From: Hippopus hippopus
Taxonomy: Eukaryota > Mollusca > Bivalvia > Cardiida > Cardiidae
Direction: 5' to 3'
NCBI GenBank assembly: GCA_946811185.2
Contig: OX328108.1
Span: 17,927,239 to 17,991,238 of the forward strand
Length of the DNA: 64,000 bases
Shown: piece by piece, positions 1-61,351 of the stretch
Layout of the letters: each line of letters starts with the position of its first letter
How positions within the stretch are numbered: position 1 is the first letter of the stretch
Notes under the pieces: generated by a model
What the model was told of the DNA's origin: nothing
What the model saw: the letters and a program-made list of their open reading frames with translations, nothing else
Databases searched by the model: none
Translations under genes and position numbers: made by a program

Positions 1-459
1 AAGTTCAGGTCAGCTGCTGAAGTCATAAGGCTCAGCAGTTGAATTCCACTTGAAAAGCTAATCTACTTAAATACTCCCCACCCTTTTCGCGGCCAGAACA
101 ATCAGGCTGAAAAAAAAGGACAATATTTAGTTGAAAAAAAAATACGCTGGGAAAGGTGTGGAAAAAACGGTGTAAAAATGAAGTTATGTCTACACTGAAG
201 GCTGTCAGGAAATGTGTAGAAAAAACGGTGAAAACATTCTACATTGAAGGCAGATACGTAATCCTTCACAGACTATCAGGCACACCCATAGGTATTGTTA
301 ACACATCCGACTCCGCCCGCTTGTGTCACCAGTTTTGATTTGCATTTGTTGAGACTTTTGATTTACTATGAAAAATTCATGCAGAATTACAGCATTATTG
401 GATAAACCAGGGAGACATCTTTTCAGTGGCAACTGGTATCTCCTGCATAAAACGCGCAA
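1..459. other. 5' flank: degenerate repeats
   Basis: Two diverged copies of a unit of about 55 bp (around 'gtgtggaaaaaacggtg' near 157 and 'gtgtagaaaaaacggtg' near 213). No gene is supported here. Confidence 0.4.
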
Positions 460-1610
460 AGTAAAACCCCTGTCACACCAGGACGGCGTCCAAGAAAAAA
501 TGCAGAACGCCGACGTGCGCGCAGAACGATCGCAAGCATCGCCACAGCATCGTAGTGGCATTGCGAGTAGACGCGTTGGGATCGTCTAGGACGCCGAGGG
601 ACGGCGCGCATTTTGAGCATGCACAAAACAAACGCCGTCGCTCGGCGTTCTGATAAGAGCGCAGTGGGATCAACTGAAGGTCGTCTTAGCGGCGCAGTAA
701 GATCTCCCACAACGCCACGGGAGCTCCGCCGGCGCGCACAGAGGTCGCAGTGCGAACGCTATGGTTGTCGGTGGCGCTTGCACGGAGACTGTACCGCGTG
801 CTCTGAGATGTCACTGCGTCTCTACTGTGCTTAGGCCTATATGGCGCGTCAGCGGCGTTTATAAATACAGTGCGTCAACGGCGCTGACATGGAGTGTTAT
901 TTATTACACTGCGCTCTTAAAACGATTCCTCTGGGCTGCAACGGCGATCATTGCGCTTGTAAGGCGCTTCAACTGCGTCCATCAGTCTTTGTCTGACAAA
1001 AACGAACATATACATATAGTAGACGAAGCATGCAAATAAACATTCAATTCACCATGGCTGATGTACGCTAGCAAGCCGGGCTAGTAATGGTTGAGGAGGT
1101 GAAAATGGTTGACTTGCTTCTATTTGAGAGGGTTGGGGTTTATGTCCTGCTTTTTTCCTCTTTCTTTGAACGAGCATAGTTTTATTCTCCAATGATTTTT
1201 CGAGACCACAGCAAAAAACAATTGATGAATAAACATGTATACATACCATTCGTTTTCAGAGATAGTTCGAACGATTGTCAAGAACACGCCGTCAGCGTAG
1301 TGTGAGCGCCTTGAGAACACCGTGAACGCTCAGTGCACGGAGTATGAGCACCGTGAAATCGCAGAACACGCAGTGGTAGCGCCATGAGAGTGCAGAGAAT
1401 CGCCAAGAAGAACTCCGTAGGAACGCGATAACGCGCCATAGGAGCTCCGTAGCAACGCCTTGGTCATGGTGAGAACGCTGTGACATCTCCGTCTTCGCGA
1501 AAAATATTCGATTTTTCCTGCGATCCCATGGCGCTCTAGGAAATTAAACAACGCCGAGCAAACGCAGCGGAAACGCCTATAGTGTGACAGGGGCTTAAAC
1601 TAGAGAAAGT
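460..1610. mobile_element. GC-rich element with inverted ends
   Basis: The left end (about 465) has CCCCTGTCACAC and the right end (about 1580-1595) its complement GTGTGACAGGGG. Two GC-rich, CpG-bearing blocks (480-960 and 1265-1590), unlike all neighbouring DNA, consist of short degenerate motifs such as 'gaacgc' and 'gcgcc'; an AT-rich stretch (960-1260) divides them. No long frame. Probably a non-autonomous DNA transposon. Confidence 0.55.
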
Positions 1611-2223
1611 ACCCTGTTCTCTTTATAAAGTTGTTGAATAATTCAAAGAGGCAGAATCTAAAAACATTTGAGTTTTCACTGATGGCACAGTTCACTAACA
1701 TTCCTGAATCTCCTGTTCACATGGCGCTGGACAGCGGCATTTCTCAAAACATTTATACATAAAGTCGATTGTTTGAACCAAATAAATATCTGACTTTCAT
1801 CGCTATACATGTACAGATCCTGTTTTGCCAGTATGCAACCAAACGTCTACTCCTTTCTCTCACGACACCACAAAACTTGCTTACCCTTGCTGACCTCCCT
1901 TACCATTCAACTCTTTTATTTATATAAGTCTACTTTTACAGATCTAGCCCAGATGTGACAACTTATCTTGAATAGTTTTGTAGGATAAGTATGATCCTTA
2001 CCCTAATCAATTAAACTAGTCAAATCAAGGAGTGATCTTCTTTATAAAGTTTCAGCAATTTTGAAAGTTTGGTTTCATCTGACTTAGTGAACAATGTCTT
2101 CCTTCCTCTTTCGATTCTAGTTTATCACCAAACTCTTCAACTTTTGTCAAACTTTGCTAAATTTAAGACTTAGTTCCCAGACTCCGCCCCCTCCCCCCCA
2201 AAAAAAAGTAAAAAAAAAAATGA
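1611..2223. other. AT-rich intergenic stretch, nothing recognised
   Basis: No frame, repeat unit or RNA gene that I can support. Confidence 0.4.
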
Positions 2224-2229
2224 CAATTC

Positions 2230-2890
2230 TATGGTGGCAAATTTCTGCCGCGAGATACGAGATAGCTATTGCGATAAATTAAGAGAACTATCTTGATAAA
2301 ACAAAGTTTCTTGGAAATAAATCTAGATAACAAAAATTTTCACAATAAAAATATCATGATAATTCTAACTGTTTTTGCTTTCGTGCCCATAACTGACATT
2401 CACGGTATCTATAATTAGATATGGTTTCGGAACATCTTTGTCTACAACATTATGAATTCTCCTTTTTTCCTGAATGTTTTTAAAGTTGTTCGTAGGAGGC
2501 ATTTCGAGTCGTATTTGTGATTTTACAGACTTCTGTTCATTTGAGTCTTGTCAAAATTTACCAATCAAGCAACAATTGTTAATGATTCGAATTTTTACTT
2601 ACTGCATTCTTGTGAAGTCAAAAACTACCGAGTTCATCCAAAAGATGAATTTTCTATTAATAGATATCGAGAAACAGATAGAAATATCATGATAAGTTTA
2701 TCTCGAATGTCAGCTTAGTGCGCGATTGAGAAATTTTGCGATAAATTATTAAGTTTATCGTGATATTTTTTTTTCAGGAAACTTTTCACTATTGCGATAA
2801 AATTTCCAGGAAACTTTAATTTATCGCGATAGTTTTCTAAAATTATCATGATAGCTATCTCGTATCTCGTGGCAGAAATATGCCACCATA
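2230..2890. mobile_element. 661-bp inverted-repeat element with 6-bp target duplication
   Basis: Ends TATGGTGGCAAATTTCTGCC and its near-complement; the inverted repeats stay about 90% alike for 40 bp (including GAGATACGAGATAGCTAT) and weaker for 75 bp. The 6-mer CAATTC flanks both sides (2224-2229, 2891-2896). No coding capacity. Many internal 'gcgataa' / 'tatcatga' motifs. Confidence 0.88.
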
Positions 2891-2896
2891 CAATTC

Positions 2897-3560
2897 ACAT
2901 TGACTGAACATTACCTGCTTTGTGCTTTGATAAAATTAATTTGCTGACTTGTCCATTTTGAGCCATGTTCTAAGTTTTCTACGAATAAATAACATAAAAA
3001 GTTGATGATGTCATATTTAAAAAAATGACGTCATCAAATCTCATGACATCATGACAGCATTCCATTCGGCAAACCTCGGATGATCAGTTGATCAAGTCCC
3101 TCGGCTGTATCACTTAGCTTGATCAATATGCACAGGTCTACATCTAAGAACACCATTGAAAAAAACAGTTTGTATATCTATTTTCTAACTTGGTCTATCG
3201 ATTTTGTAGGTTTTTTTTTTGCGAAAGATTGCTTATCATGGTGGCTGTTGTTGTCGTTGCTGATCGATTTACAAGGGCACCATCATGCTTAGGATCAGGT
3301 GACTGGCAGTACCTCAGAATGGACCCCCCCCCCCTCCGATAGAGACGAGGTTAGATGTAGCTACGGAATCGGCAGAGTTGTGACGAGTGGACAGCATTCA
3401 CTAGCCTAACTTCCATAAACTAACTAACCTTGTACCATGCGATATAATTATATACTCCAATAGAACACCGAGAAATAATATGGACGGTGAATAATTATGA
3501 TCCTATCTACTTTAGTCATTTTTTTTTAATCGTAACACTGCCTCCACTCCTCGAGTTGAT
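2897..3560. other. Intergenic stretch
   Basis: Contains an imperfect hairpin around 3007-3039 (gatgatgtcat ... atgacgtcatc) and short homopolymer runs. No gene supported. Confidence 0.4.
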
Positions 3561-3840
3561 CTAGCACGTTTGATGTTTGCCAAGTATGCAAAACAAAAAT
3601 TTAGCATTGAATTGAACGATAAGAACATATTTCGCCAACATCAAGAGACGTACTGTCCGATAACAAAACAAGTCCGAAATAAAATGGCGACTTGCACAAC
3701 AACATCGACACAGTGACAGAAAAAAATAAACAACGCACATCTTTCTTTCAGCTTTCAGTTTAAAATCGGTTGACCAAACCACGACAGTGAATCAAGTATA
3801 GTGATTTACCTCGGTTAAGAGAACCATCTACCTTGGTAGG
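3561..3840 (+). promoter_or_regulatory. Probable USP40 promoter / 5' UTR
   Basis: About 280 bp directly upstream of the USP40 ATG, free of recognised repeats, in contrast to almost all the DNA around it. I see no convincing TATA box or CCAAT box; the transcription start cannot be placed from sequence alone. The call rests on position only. Confidence 0.35.
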
Positions 3841-53560
<49,720 letters not shown>

Positions 53561-53744
53561 TACATACTTCTTCTTTAGAGTTTTTTTAGCATTTGTTAGC
53601 ATCACCTACCAATGTCTTTTAACAGAAAGTTCTTTCATCTTATGTTTAAAGGGATGTTTCCAGGGGTATGCAGGGATCAGCCTGTAGGAATCTGTCTATT
53701 TAGCTGTTCATCTGTCTATCTGGGCATTATTCTACCAGTGGGAT
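53561..53744 (+). other. Likely start of USP40 3' UTR
   Basis: Non-repetitive sequence after the stop codon; no AATAAA within it. Confidence 0.4.
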
Positions 53745-53995
53745 GCAGATAAACATGAGTCATGCTCTGTGAAAAGGGGACTTAATGCATCTGCAAACAG
53801 TATCAACCCAGGTCAGCCTGCACAGTCTGCACAGGCCCACCTGGGTCGAAACTTTTTGCTGTTTGTAAATCTTCTACATGTCAAAGGACCATTCTACATC
53901 AAGATTCAGTAGATTGTTAGACAAAATGGATTGTTTGGATCCATAGTTATACCATGATGTACTTTGTACAATGTACCTGTTTTGCTAGAGCACCA
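53745..53995 (-). mobile_element. Family C element
   Basis: Reverse copy: 'catgctctgtgaaaagggga', hairpin 'cccaggtcagcctgcacagt...cacctgggtc', 'caaaatggattgtttggatc'. Confidence 0.8.
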
Positions 53996-54050
53996 CTCAT
54001 ATTGTCTGGAAACGGTGGATGTTCGTGACACGATTTGTGGTTGTCTGCTC

Positions 54051-54540
54051 TTAACTCTATACCAAATGACAAAATTTTAGACTTACCCAAATTCGAAGCA
54101 TCTGCAGACGACAAAGGTAACTCATATGATGGAATGTGTTTTTGATAGGATTGAAAACATACGGACTGCAACACGCAAAAAGGGGCATTTGGACATTTGC
54201 GTAAAGAGTTGTCTTGGATCAGCCTGTGCAGTCCGTGCAGGCTAATCCAAAATGACACTTTCTGTTTTTATGTAATTTTCTGTTTTGCGCAAGTCTACTG
54301 TAGCACAAAATCTAATGTAGTCGTAAAGTGCCCTCTCGGATTAGCCAGCGCGGACTGCGCAGGCTGATCCGAGACGACACTTTACGAAAATGTCCGAATG
54401 TCCCTTTTCGCATGTTGCAAGCCATAAGGGACAAAGAGAAAATCCTGGTTACCAGTAATTTCTGCTTGCTCCCATAATGTTTTCAACAGCCTTCCTCCTC
54501 ATGCTGACTAAAACTTGGGATTGTTTGATAGGGAATTGAA
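54051..54540 (-). mobile_element. Family A copy split by a family D element
   Basis: Left part 54051-54165 ('gataggattgaaaacat'), right part from 54424 ('gggacaaagagaaaatcctg') to 'tgatagggaattgaac'. Confidence 0.83.
54168..54422. mobile_element. Family D hairpin element
   Basis: Inverted ends 'gcaacacgcaaaaaggggca' / 'cccttttcgcatgttgc'; inner inverted pairs 'atcagcctgtgcagtccg' and 'gcggactgcgcaggctgatc', 'gacgacactttacg'. Second copy at 61930. Confidence 0.88.
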
Positions 54541-54602
54541 CATTAAAGAGTTATTTCCACCTTCAGTGTAGACATTTTTGTGAGTAATACAGCATTGTAT
54601 GA

Positions 54603-54850
54603 ATATCTGAGTCATTGTCTGTGAATAGGTGGTTTAATGCATCTATGTAATGTGCTTTACCAAGCAAGTTTTGGCATAGGAAAGACCCATTTTACCTACA
54701 AAGTGGCTTGAGCATAAAGTAGAATGAGGCAGAATGGTCCCTTAACATGCAGAAAATTTTCCAAACGCAAAGATTACGGTCTGCACAGGCTGACATGGGT
54801 CAGAGCTTTTTGACAGATGGGTTAGACCCCTTTTCACAGAGCTTGGCTCA
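54603..54850 (+). mobile_element. Family C element
   Basis: Diverged; 'ggtttaatgcatctatgtaa' to 'cccttttcacagagcttggc'; the hairpin's left half is missing. Confidence 0.7.
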
Positions 54851-54977
54851 GTTCTGTCTTCACTATTGAAGCTGTAAGCAGCAATTGCCTGTAGCTAGTA
54901 ATTGTGCCTTTTCACTGCCATATTGTCTGAATTATCAGAGTAAGGCACATCAATAGGCATATCTGTCCTGTTATAGG

Positions 54978-55190
54978 TTAACCCTTTACAAAACCCTGAA
55001 AAAAAAAGGCCTTTTCAAAGCATTGTGGAAAAAGGATAACATGCTGGTAACAAGCATTTTCTCCTTTTCCCACAATGTTTTCTAACCTGTCAACCATAAA
55101 TTATAGCATGTTATCAACATTCTATTTTTCTGCAAATGACTTGAATTGGGACGGATCTAAAATTTTGTCATGTGGTAAAGAGGTAATGAC
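54978..55190 (+). mobile_element. Family A copy
   Basis: TTAACCCTTTACAAAACCCTG to TGGTAAAGAGGTAA; palindrome centre 'ctggtaacaag'. Confidence 0.83.
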
Positions 55191-55220
55191 CCAGAGAAAG
55201 AAAAGGAGGGAGATATATAT

Positions 55221-55447
55221 GACTCTGTACAAAACGACAAATTTTTGGACTGGACCAAATTCAAAACATCTGCAGATAACAAATTAAATCTTGGTAATAT
55301 GATGATTTCTGACTTCGATAGGGTAGAAAATATTGTGGGAAAAGGGGAAAATGCTGGAATCCAGCATTTTCTCCTTTTCCCACAATGTTTTCTATAGGCT
55401 TCTTTCTCAGGGTTGTTAAAAGTCGGGATTGTGTGGTAAAGAGTTAA
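55221..55447 (-). mobile_element. Family A copy
   Basis: Complete palindrome with centre 'ctggaatccag'; right TTAA present. Confidence 0.87.
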
Positions 55448-55787
55448 ACACAGCATTTTCTCTTTTTCTCACAATGTTGTAACCAGCATTTTTTTCTCTC
55501 CCCCACCATTTTTTTTTTTTTCTATTGCAAGAACAAATCGATTCATTTAAGCCATATCTAACTTTCCTGTAAACGCTTGGAAAATCTAATCAAGTCTAAA
55601 ATTTTATCTTCAGGTAAAAGTTAACCCTTTACCATACGAAAGCTCTACACACCTTTGGAAGAGTAGAAAACATTGTGGGAAAAGGAGAAAATGTTAGTGA
55701 CCAGCATTTTCTCCTATTCGGAATATGTTTTCAGAAGGCTTCTTCCTCAGGGTTGTTAAAACTCGGGATTTAGTGGTAAAGGATTAA
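55448..55787. mobile_element. Two family A copies
   Basis: 55448-55620 (+, scrambled core) and 55621-55787 (-, internal deletion after the left end, core centre 'gttagtgacc'). Confidence 0.7.
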
Positions 55788-56205
55788 TAAGCATTTCAAA
55801 ACCATCCCCTGTGATAGTAATTTTTTTTATTTATCGTGAATTCCAAGTGAATTTCATTTATCTTATAAAAACTTAAAAATAAAAAGAATGGAACATTGTT
55901 TATTCTTTGTTATGCATTTGTGATTTACCAATGAAATCGATTATACTCAAAATTTTTAATACGAATGCTTTATTCTACGTACATGTATGTTTTATACCAC
56001 TTTGTTGATGTTTATGTGATATCTTGACTGGCAGCAATCTTTCACATTACATGAAATGTGCTGGAATCCGTTTCACCAGAACTAAAATAATCCTGTGAAC
56101 AGTTAACCTAGTATCTCCTGCCAGGTGACTTTGTCGCATTGATCAAGACCACTTTAGAAAATGTAGCTATAAGAGAGATAGCTTGTAACGAACTGAGGCC
56201 TTGAT
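55788..56205. other. Intergenic stretch with candidate poly(A) signal
   Basis: AATAAA-type words near 55880; otherwise no family or frame. Could hold the true 3' end of USP40, over 2 kb after the stop. Confidence 0.3.
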
Positions 56206-56208
56206 AAA

Positions 56209-56345
56209 AAATAATTCCGAGTTTTAATGACCTGAAGAAGAAGGCTTTTGAAAACATCGTAGGAAAAGGAGAAAATGCTGGAAACCAGCATTTTCTCCAT
56301 TTTCCACAATACTTTCTGCTATTTAAGCTATTAGAAAACAGTCCT
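56209..56345 (+). mobile_element. Family A copy, right half lost
   Basis: 'gagttttaatgacctgaaga', full palindrome with centre 'ctggaaaccag'. Confidence 0.78.
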
Positions 56346-56374
56346 GAAATGAGCAAGGAAGCTTGTAAAAAGAA

Positions 56375-56540
56375 AATCTATTTTAAACGGAGAAAACACT
56401 TCTACCAGCATTTACTCCTTTTCCCACAATGTTGTTTACCCTTACAACGACAAATCCTATCATGTTTTACGTACATAACTTGTAGGCTGTAAGTGCTTAT
56501 AGATTGGATGAGAATAAGATTTGTCGTTTGGAAAAAAGTA
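56375..56540 (+). mobile_element. Family A copy, left half lost
   Basis: 'acggagaaaacacttctacc' to 'gtcgtttggaaaaaagta'. Confidence 0.68.
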
Positions 56541-56559
56541 AGAGAAGAATCGCATTGTT

Positions 56560-56783
56560 TAACCCTTTACCACACGGCAAAATTTAAGACCTATCCAAAT
56601 TGAAAGCATTTGCAGACGACAATTTCATAGTGGCTCAAATGACGCAACTTTTCTTTGATAGGGTAGAAAACTTTGTGGGAAAAGGAGAAAATGCTGGTTA
56701 CCAGCATTTTCTCCTTTTCCCACAATGTTTTCAAAAGGCCTCTTTTTTAGGGGCGTCAAAAGGCGTCATTGTGTGGTAAAGGG
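56560..56783 (-). mobile_element. Family A copy, near complete
   Basis: TTTAACCCTTTACCACACGG to TGTGGTAAAGGG; perfect core with centre GGTTACC. Confidence 0.9.
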
Positions 56784-56786
56784 CCA

Positions 56787-56855
56787 TATTGAATGTGTCG
56801 TCAGCGTATGCTTTAAAGCTAGACAAGTCCAAAAATTTGTTGTTTCCTAGAGGTA
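56787..56855 (+). mobile_element. Family A right-end fragment
   Basis: 'gtcgtcagcgtatgctttaa' to 'cctagaggtaat'. Confidence 0.6.
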
Positions 56856-56879
56856 ATATTGATTGTCTCTGTGCTACAT

Positions 56880-58199
56880 GCGATTTTTTTTTAAACTCGT
56901 TCGAAATGAAAGTATTTGTGGACAAATATATACTGACCCACACTTCCAACGCAAAAATAAGTTTTGACTTAATATTTTTCATTCATTATTCCATCCAATG
57001 CCACAAAATTTCAAAAATGGACAGAATGATCATTTTTGAAGAAGATGGCACTAATTTCTCCCTTCACATTCCATAAGGCTAGTCAGCCTATGCCCCGATA
57101 CGCTAGAGGGGTGTCTGCAAAAAAACAAAACAGTAGTACCAGTATTGGGTATTCTTGCAGCCATGAATCTCAAACGCAAGAACCTAAGGTATTGGGGCAT
57201 GGCATTTAAGGGCACGTTATTCCACTCATGGATCAGAACCTGTTGAAGTCGCACTCGTAAGAGTATTGGGCTGTAATTTGGTAGCTACGAACACGTTCAA
57301 TGAAGTGACGGCGTGCTCTGATCCAGCGTTCCAATAGCCTTCTGATTACTGTGTGTGCTTTTGTGGAACAGCAGTGCCATCCCATTGTTACAGCGGTGGT
57401 TTTACTCACAAGGAGCTGTCTGTTGTAATGGATTGGGGTTGTGACTCTGCCTTTACTTCAGCTTGGCAAATCAGCAATTTGACCCTGACATGAACATTTT
57501 ATCTGGTTCAAGACTTAACGATGGGTGGGGGAGTAGAGAACCATATCGTGCAATTTTGAGCTGCAGTGCATAATCAAAATCATTTCATTTTGAATCATTA
57601 CCTGTTCGGGTGAACTTCTGCCACAACCTGTGAGCGGTAGAAACTGCACAAAAAAATGAACGGGACACAGCGGTAAATGACAACAATTGCCTGGGTCATT
57701 CCAATAGCAAGTCCTCTGGTTTCAATCGTTCATATCGGACTTTTCAGGAAAGAACGTTTGGAAATCTTAACTTCTCCACAGTCGGCTGTTGTGTGGTAAA
57801 CTCTGTGTACATTCAAATGTTAAAAATGTTGCCAGTTGTGCATTGGCAAAACAAAAATTGGGCATCGTACACAGATACCAGTGTTCAGTGAAGCATAACA
57901 AAATTGTCAATTGGCTGGTATGCACAGTTAGGACGTGCACATGAAAAGATTATGTAATACTTCTTTTTGTTTTTTACATCCCGGAACTGAAATTATATTA
58001 AAAAATCATTTTGCGTTGGAAGTGTGGGTCAGTATATGTCGGTCAAACTAGGTTTTTTTTTCCTTTGACAGGAGAGAAAACATCGTGGGAAACGGAGAAA
58101 ATGCTGGTTACCAGCATTTTTTTCCTTTTCCCACAAGTTTTTTAAAAGATTTCAAAAAACAGGGTAGTTAAAGCTCGGGATTGTGCAGTAAAGGGTTGA
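56880..58199 (-). mobile_element. Family A copy split by the Tc/mariner element
   Basis: 'cgaaatgaaagtatttgtgg' before the insertion; 'ttgacaggagagaaaacatc' and a full core after it; ends 'gcagtaaagggttga'. Confidence 0.82.
56933..58032 (-). mobile_element. Degenerate Tc/mariner-like element inserted in a family A copy
   Basis: Inverted ends CTGACCCACACTTCCAACGC / GCGTTGGAAGTGTGGGTCAG with TA on each side, about 1.1 kb. On the minus strand, 57254-57051 reads LIHEWNNVPLNAM, similar to the C-terminus of Tc1 transposases; the rest is broken. Flanking DNA (about 56880-56930 and 58035-58199) forms one interrupted family A element. Confidence 0.75.
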
Positions 58200-58759
58200 A
58201 TAACACCCCCCCCCCCCGTTTGCAATTTGACAAGAATATATAATATATCTTATAAAGTATTGGACTGTATACTATTGCCAGCATAGAAAATGTTGACGTC
58301 AATAAGAGGTAGGCACTCCCTGGAGGAGTGTGAAGAGTTAGTTCAAATATCTCAAATTGTGATATACACGTGAAGTTATGCTACGGTAATCTAATGTAAA
58401 CGAGAAATGGCGCCGAATGTGAAACTGATCATTCGAAAATTTATTATTTTTCTTGATTCATTGGGACGAGAAACAGTAAATAATAATAGGCGGAATTCAG
58501 ACAAAGTAGGCGATTATCGAATTTTGAAGAAATATACTACTCAAAGTTTGCTAAGCACCAAGAATATTGTTGTATATATCTTAGGTTGTAGTTAAATTTT
58601 TAGTATGTTTTAATTGTAGAACATGTACCTTGTGCTTTATTTATTATTGTATATAAATATTTGACACTTGTTATGCACTATTTTGAGTTTAATTTTTAAC
58701 AGGATGGTCACTAAAACGGTTGTTTTTCCAAAAATAGTAAACAACGGAATTTGCGAAAA
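58200..58759. other. Intergenic stretch, nothing recognised
   Basis: Holds a 62-codon frame (58407-58595, MAPNVKLIIRKFIIFLDSLG) without recognisable motifs; it is too short to support as a gene. Confidence 0.3.
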
Positions 58760-59500
58760 AAAGCTAACGATTGATTTTGTATGGGCTGAATAACGATTAT
58801 GTGACCCGTTGCTATCCATTAAAATGAATCCATCGCCAACAGCACCAGCATATAACCTTACCTGTGTGTCGAGAATTTCATCTCGCCACCGCTACGCAGT
58901 CAATGTGCCTCGATCGAGCACAACCAGGTAAGTTCGTCCATCCCAGCTTATCCCGCCCCATACCATAATAGAGCCGCCCCCATACAGATCATGCTCAGCA
59001 ATGTTTGCTGCATGAAACCCCTCCCCTGGCCTTCTCCACACTCGAACACGCATATCCGTGTAGCCCAAGCAATATCGGGACTCATCTGTAAAGAGGACAG
59101 GTCGCCAGTCCATTTTCCTCCAACCAGCATGGACCATCGCACAAGCAAACCGATGCTGACAGTAGTTTGGAGATAGGGGGACAAAAATACACGGTCTTCT
59201 CGATCGGAGGCAGCTTTCGTGCAACCGTGTGGATACGGTTTGGATCGAAACTCTAACCCCAGAAGCATTTTGAAGGTCAGAACGCAGTTGAGTTTCAGTA
59301 GCAAAGCGGTTTCTCCGAGCCTGGATGACCAAATATCGATCATCAGCTGTAGATGTAGCCCTTCTCCTGCCACAACCATGTCGCCTGATAGGTGTACTAT
59401 ACTGCTGGTACCTCACCCATTTGTTTGTGCCTCTGTGTGTTTGCGTCTTAACAGAATCATTTTTGACGCGTAAATTCTTGCATGGTTGGAGTTTACCCAT
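58760..59500 (-). pseudogene. Tc1-type transposase fragment
   Basis: Minus-strand frame 59500-58892 reads through a DNA-binding part (TETQLRSDLQNASGVRVS), then VLFTDESRYCLG, RVWRRPGEGF and SIMVWGGISWDGR, clear Tc1 motifs. An in-frame TAG follows, then RWRDEILDTQVRLYAGAVG and FILMDSNGSH, where the usual DDN is lost and similarity stops. No terminal repeats found; it abuts a family B element at 59503. Confidence 0.85.
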
Positions 59501-59502
59501 GG

Positions 59503-59730
59503 GCTGCTAAGCGCGATTCCGCGACCTTTTGCGGACGGTGTAGATCACGATCAGACTGCACAGAATGTGCAGTCTGATTTTTGATTTACACTGTCCGATA
59601 AGGACATATTCCCCCCCCCCCCCAAAAAAAAAAAAAAAACCATTGTAGGCTAATAGAAAAATTTGAGTTTTTAAAATGGAAAATGGGCCTAAATATTTCA
59701 TTTCAGTTATTAAGTAGGATAAGAGTTAAG
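59503..59730. mobile_element. Family B element, full
   Basis: 'ctgctaagcgcgattccgcg' to 'ttaagtaggataagagttaa'; core hairpin 59549-59582; a C/A homopolymer run inside. Confidence 0.8.
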
Positions 59731-59894
59731 TAAATTCTCCAGAAGTGACCGTAACATTATGGGCATATGAATATACGAAATGTGGCGTGCAAGAACCTTG
59801 TCGCTAGCCGACAGGTCAACATCATACTGCGGGCTTGCACTTTCTCCATAATCAGTATGGTGGAAAATGCTCATCGGCGCATATCATAATTTGG

Positions 59895-60150
59895 ACTGGA
59901 AACCAGGGGTCGCTGTTCGAACCCCAAGCACGGGAAATTTGTTTCCGAGGATTGTTGATTGTAATTGCAAGATTGCTCATTCTTCACTCACCGCTGATCA
60001 TTGTTTCGATGAAAGTTATGTGGGAAAGCAGCTGTGGTTTTGGAGGAATATTTTGCGAAGTGTTGGTAAAACATTAGTCTAGGAAAACATGGGTAGGTGC
60101 ACTGCCCGACACGATGTAACTGAAATAATGTTGATAATGGCATCAAGCAT
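59895..60150 (+). mobile_element. SINE-A
   Basis: B box 'ctgttcgaacccc'; body 'tttccgaggattgttgattg', 'tatgtgggaaagcagc'; joined to a family C element. Confidence 0.82.
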
Positions 60151-60159
60151 CATACGAAT

Positions 60160-60530
60160 GAACCATGCTCTGGCACAAGGGGGTTTAATACATCTCTGTG
60201 ATACATGATACCAAGAAAGTCATCGCATAATGATGGATCAATAGTTGCCACTTTTTTTTTTAATGACCGATTGAATCATGAGGTAGACTGGTCGTTGGAC
60301 ATACAGAAAATTGACCAAAAGCAAAAAGTTTCGGCCCATAGTAGCCACTTATTTTTAAATAACCGAATAAATCATGAGGTAGACTGGTCCTTGGACATAC
60401 AGAAAATTGACCAAATGGCGAAAAGTTTCAGCCCAGGTCAGCCTGTGCGGACTGCTCAGGCTGACCTGGGTCGCTACTTTTCGCAGATGCATTAAGCCCC
60501 CTTTTCAAAAAGCATGGATCAAATACGGTA
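60160..60530 (+). mobile_element. Family C element with internal duplication
   Basis: A block of about 105 bp ('gaatcatgaggtagactggt ... aaaattgaccaaa') occurs twice (from about 60250 and 60355) before the hairpin 'cccaggtcagcctgtgcgga'. Confidence 0.8.
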
Positions 60531-60712
60531 CATGCAAATGGAGCCGCAAGCTTGTCGACTGAACCTGAGTTTTAGCTGCATGGAACTAACGTTAAATGGT
60601 GATAGATTAGTAGTGTAACGGATTAAATAGACTATACCGTAAATATCCTGTATTCCCCGATCAACCATTGGTTATTTACAAATTTATCAAGCTTTACATT
60701 CAGATTGCTGAT

Positions 60713-60960
60713 TAACCCTTTGGGCTGCAAGTCAATATGCTTTTGCGGACAGCGTAGATCAAGATCAGACTGCACAAAACGTGCAGTCTGATCTTAGATC
60801 TACACTGTCCGATACGGAGATATGTTTTTTTTTTGATGAACAAAAAAAAAGGGGGGGGGGGGGGGAAATAAAGGAAATCACAATTATTTCGATCTTACTA
60901 GATCTATTGGCTGGAAATTTTCATTTTTTTCATCGGCCTCTTAAGGGTATATGAAAAGTA
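60713..60960. mobile_element. Family B element, full
   Basis: Starts TTAACCCTTTGGGCTGC; perfect arms 'aagatcagactgcac' / 'gtgcagtctgatctt' (60762-60796). Poly(G) run at about 60851-60864. Confidence 0.85.
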
Positions 60961-61019
60961 TATTTTCACTCAGTAAAGAAAACTAACATTGTATGTAATT
61001 GCTACTTTTGCCACAGTAT

Positions 61020-61140
61020 CTCACAAAATATTGAACAGTGTTGATCAATAATCAGACTGCACGTTCTGCGTACTCTGATCTTGACATACATTCCCCGCTA
61101 AAGATCCAGGAAACGCCCATAGGGTGCGAAAGGTTAAACT
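61020..61140. mobile_element. Family B element, decayed
   Basis: 'caataatcagactgcacgtt' with 'actctgatcttgac'; ends 'gcgaaaggttaaa'. Confidence 0.65.
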
Positions 61141-61189
61141 CCCAGGTGACCTTGGAATTAATGGAAAACATTTATTTTGTTTGTGCACT

Positions 61190-61312
61190 GTTGTTCGTCA
61201 GCCAGAGGCTTTTGCAGAGGGCATAGATCAAGAATAAACGGCACAGAACGTGCAGTCAGATCTTGGATCTATGCCGTACGGCGCTTGTTTAGCCAAGTCT
61301 TTATGGGTTAAA
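61190..61312. mobile_element. Family B element, decayed
   Basis: 'gggcatagatcaagaataaa' with 'gtgcagtcagatcttggatc'; ends 'tatgggttaaa'. Confidence 0.68.
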
Positions 61313-61351
61313 AGATCTTGATGGGTTTTAGAGGATTGTATGGTAAACCGT

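Noticed and set aside
613..1039. Open frames in the GC-rich 5' block
   Set aside because: They come from repetitive CpG-rich motifs, are short, change frame often and show no protein-like pattern.
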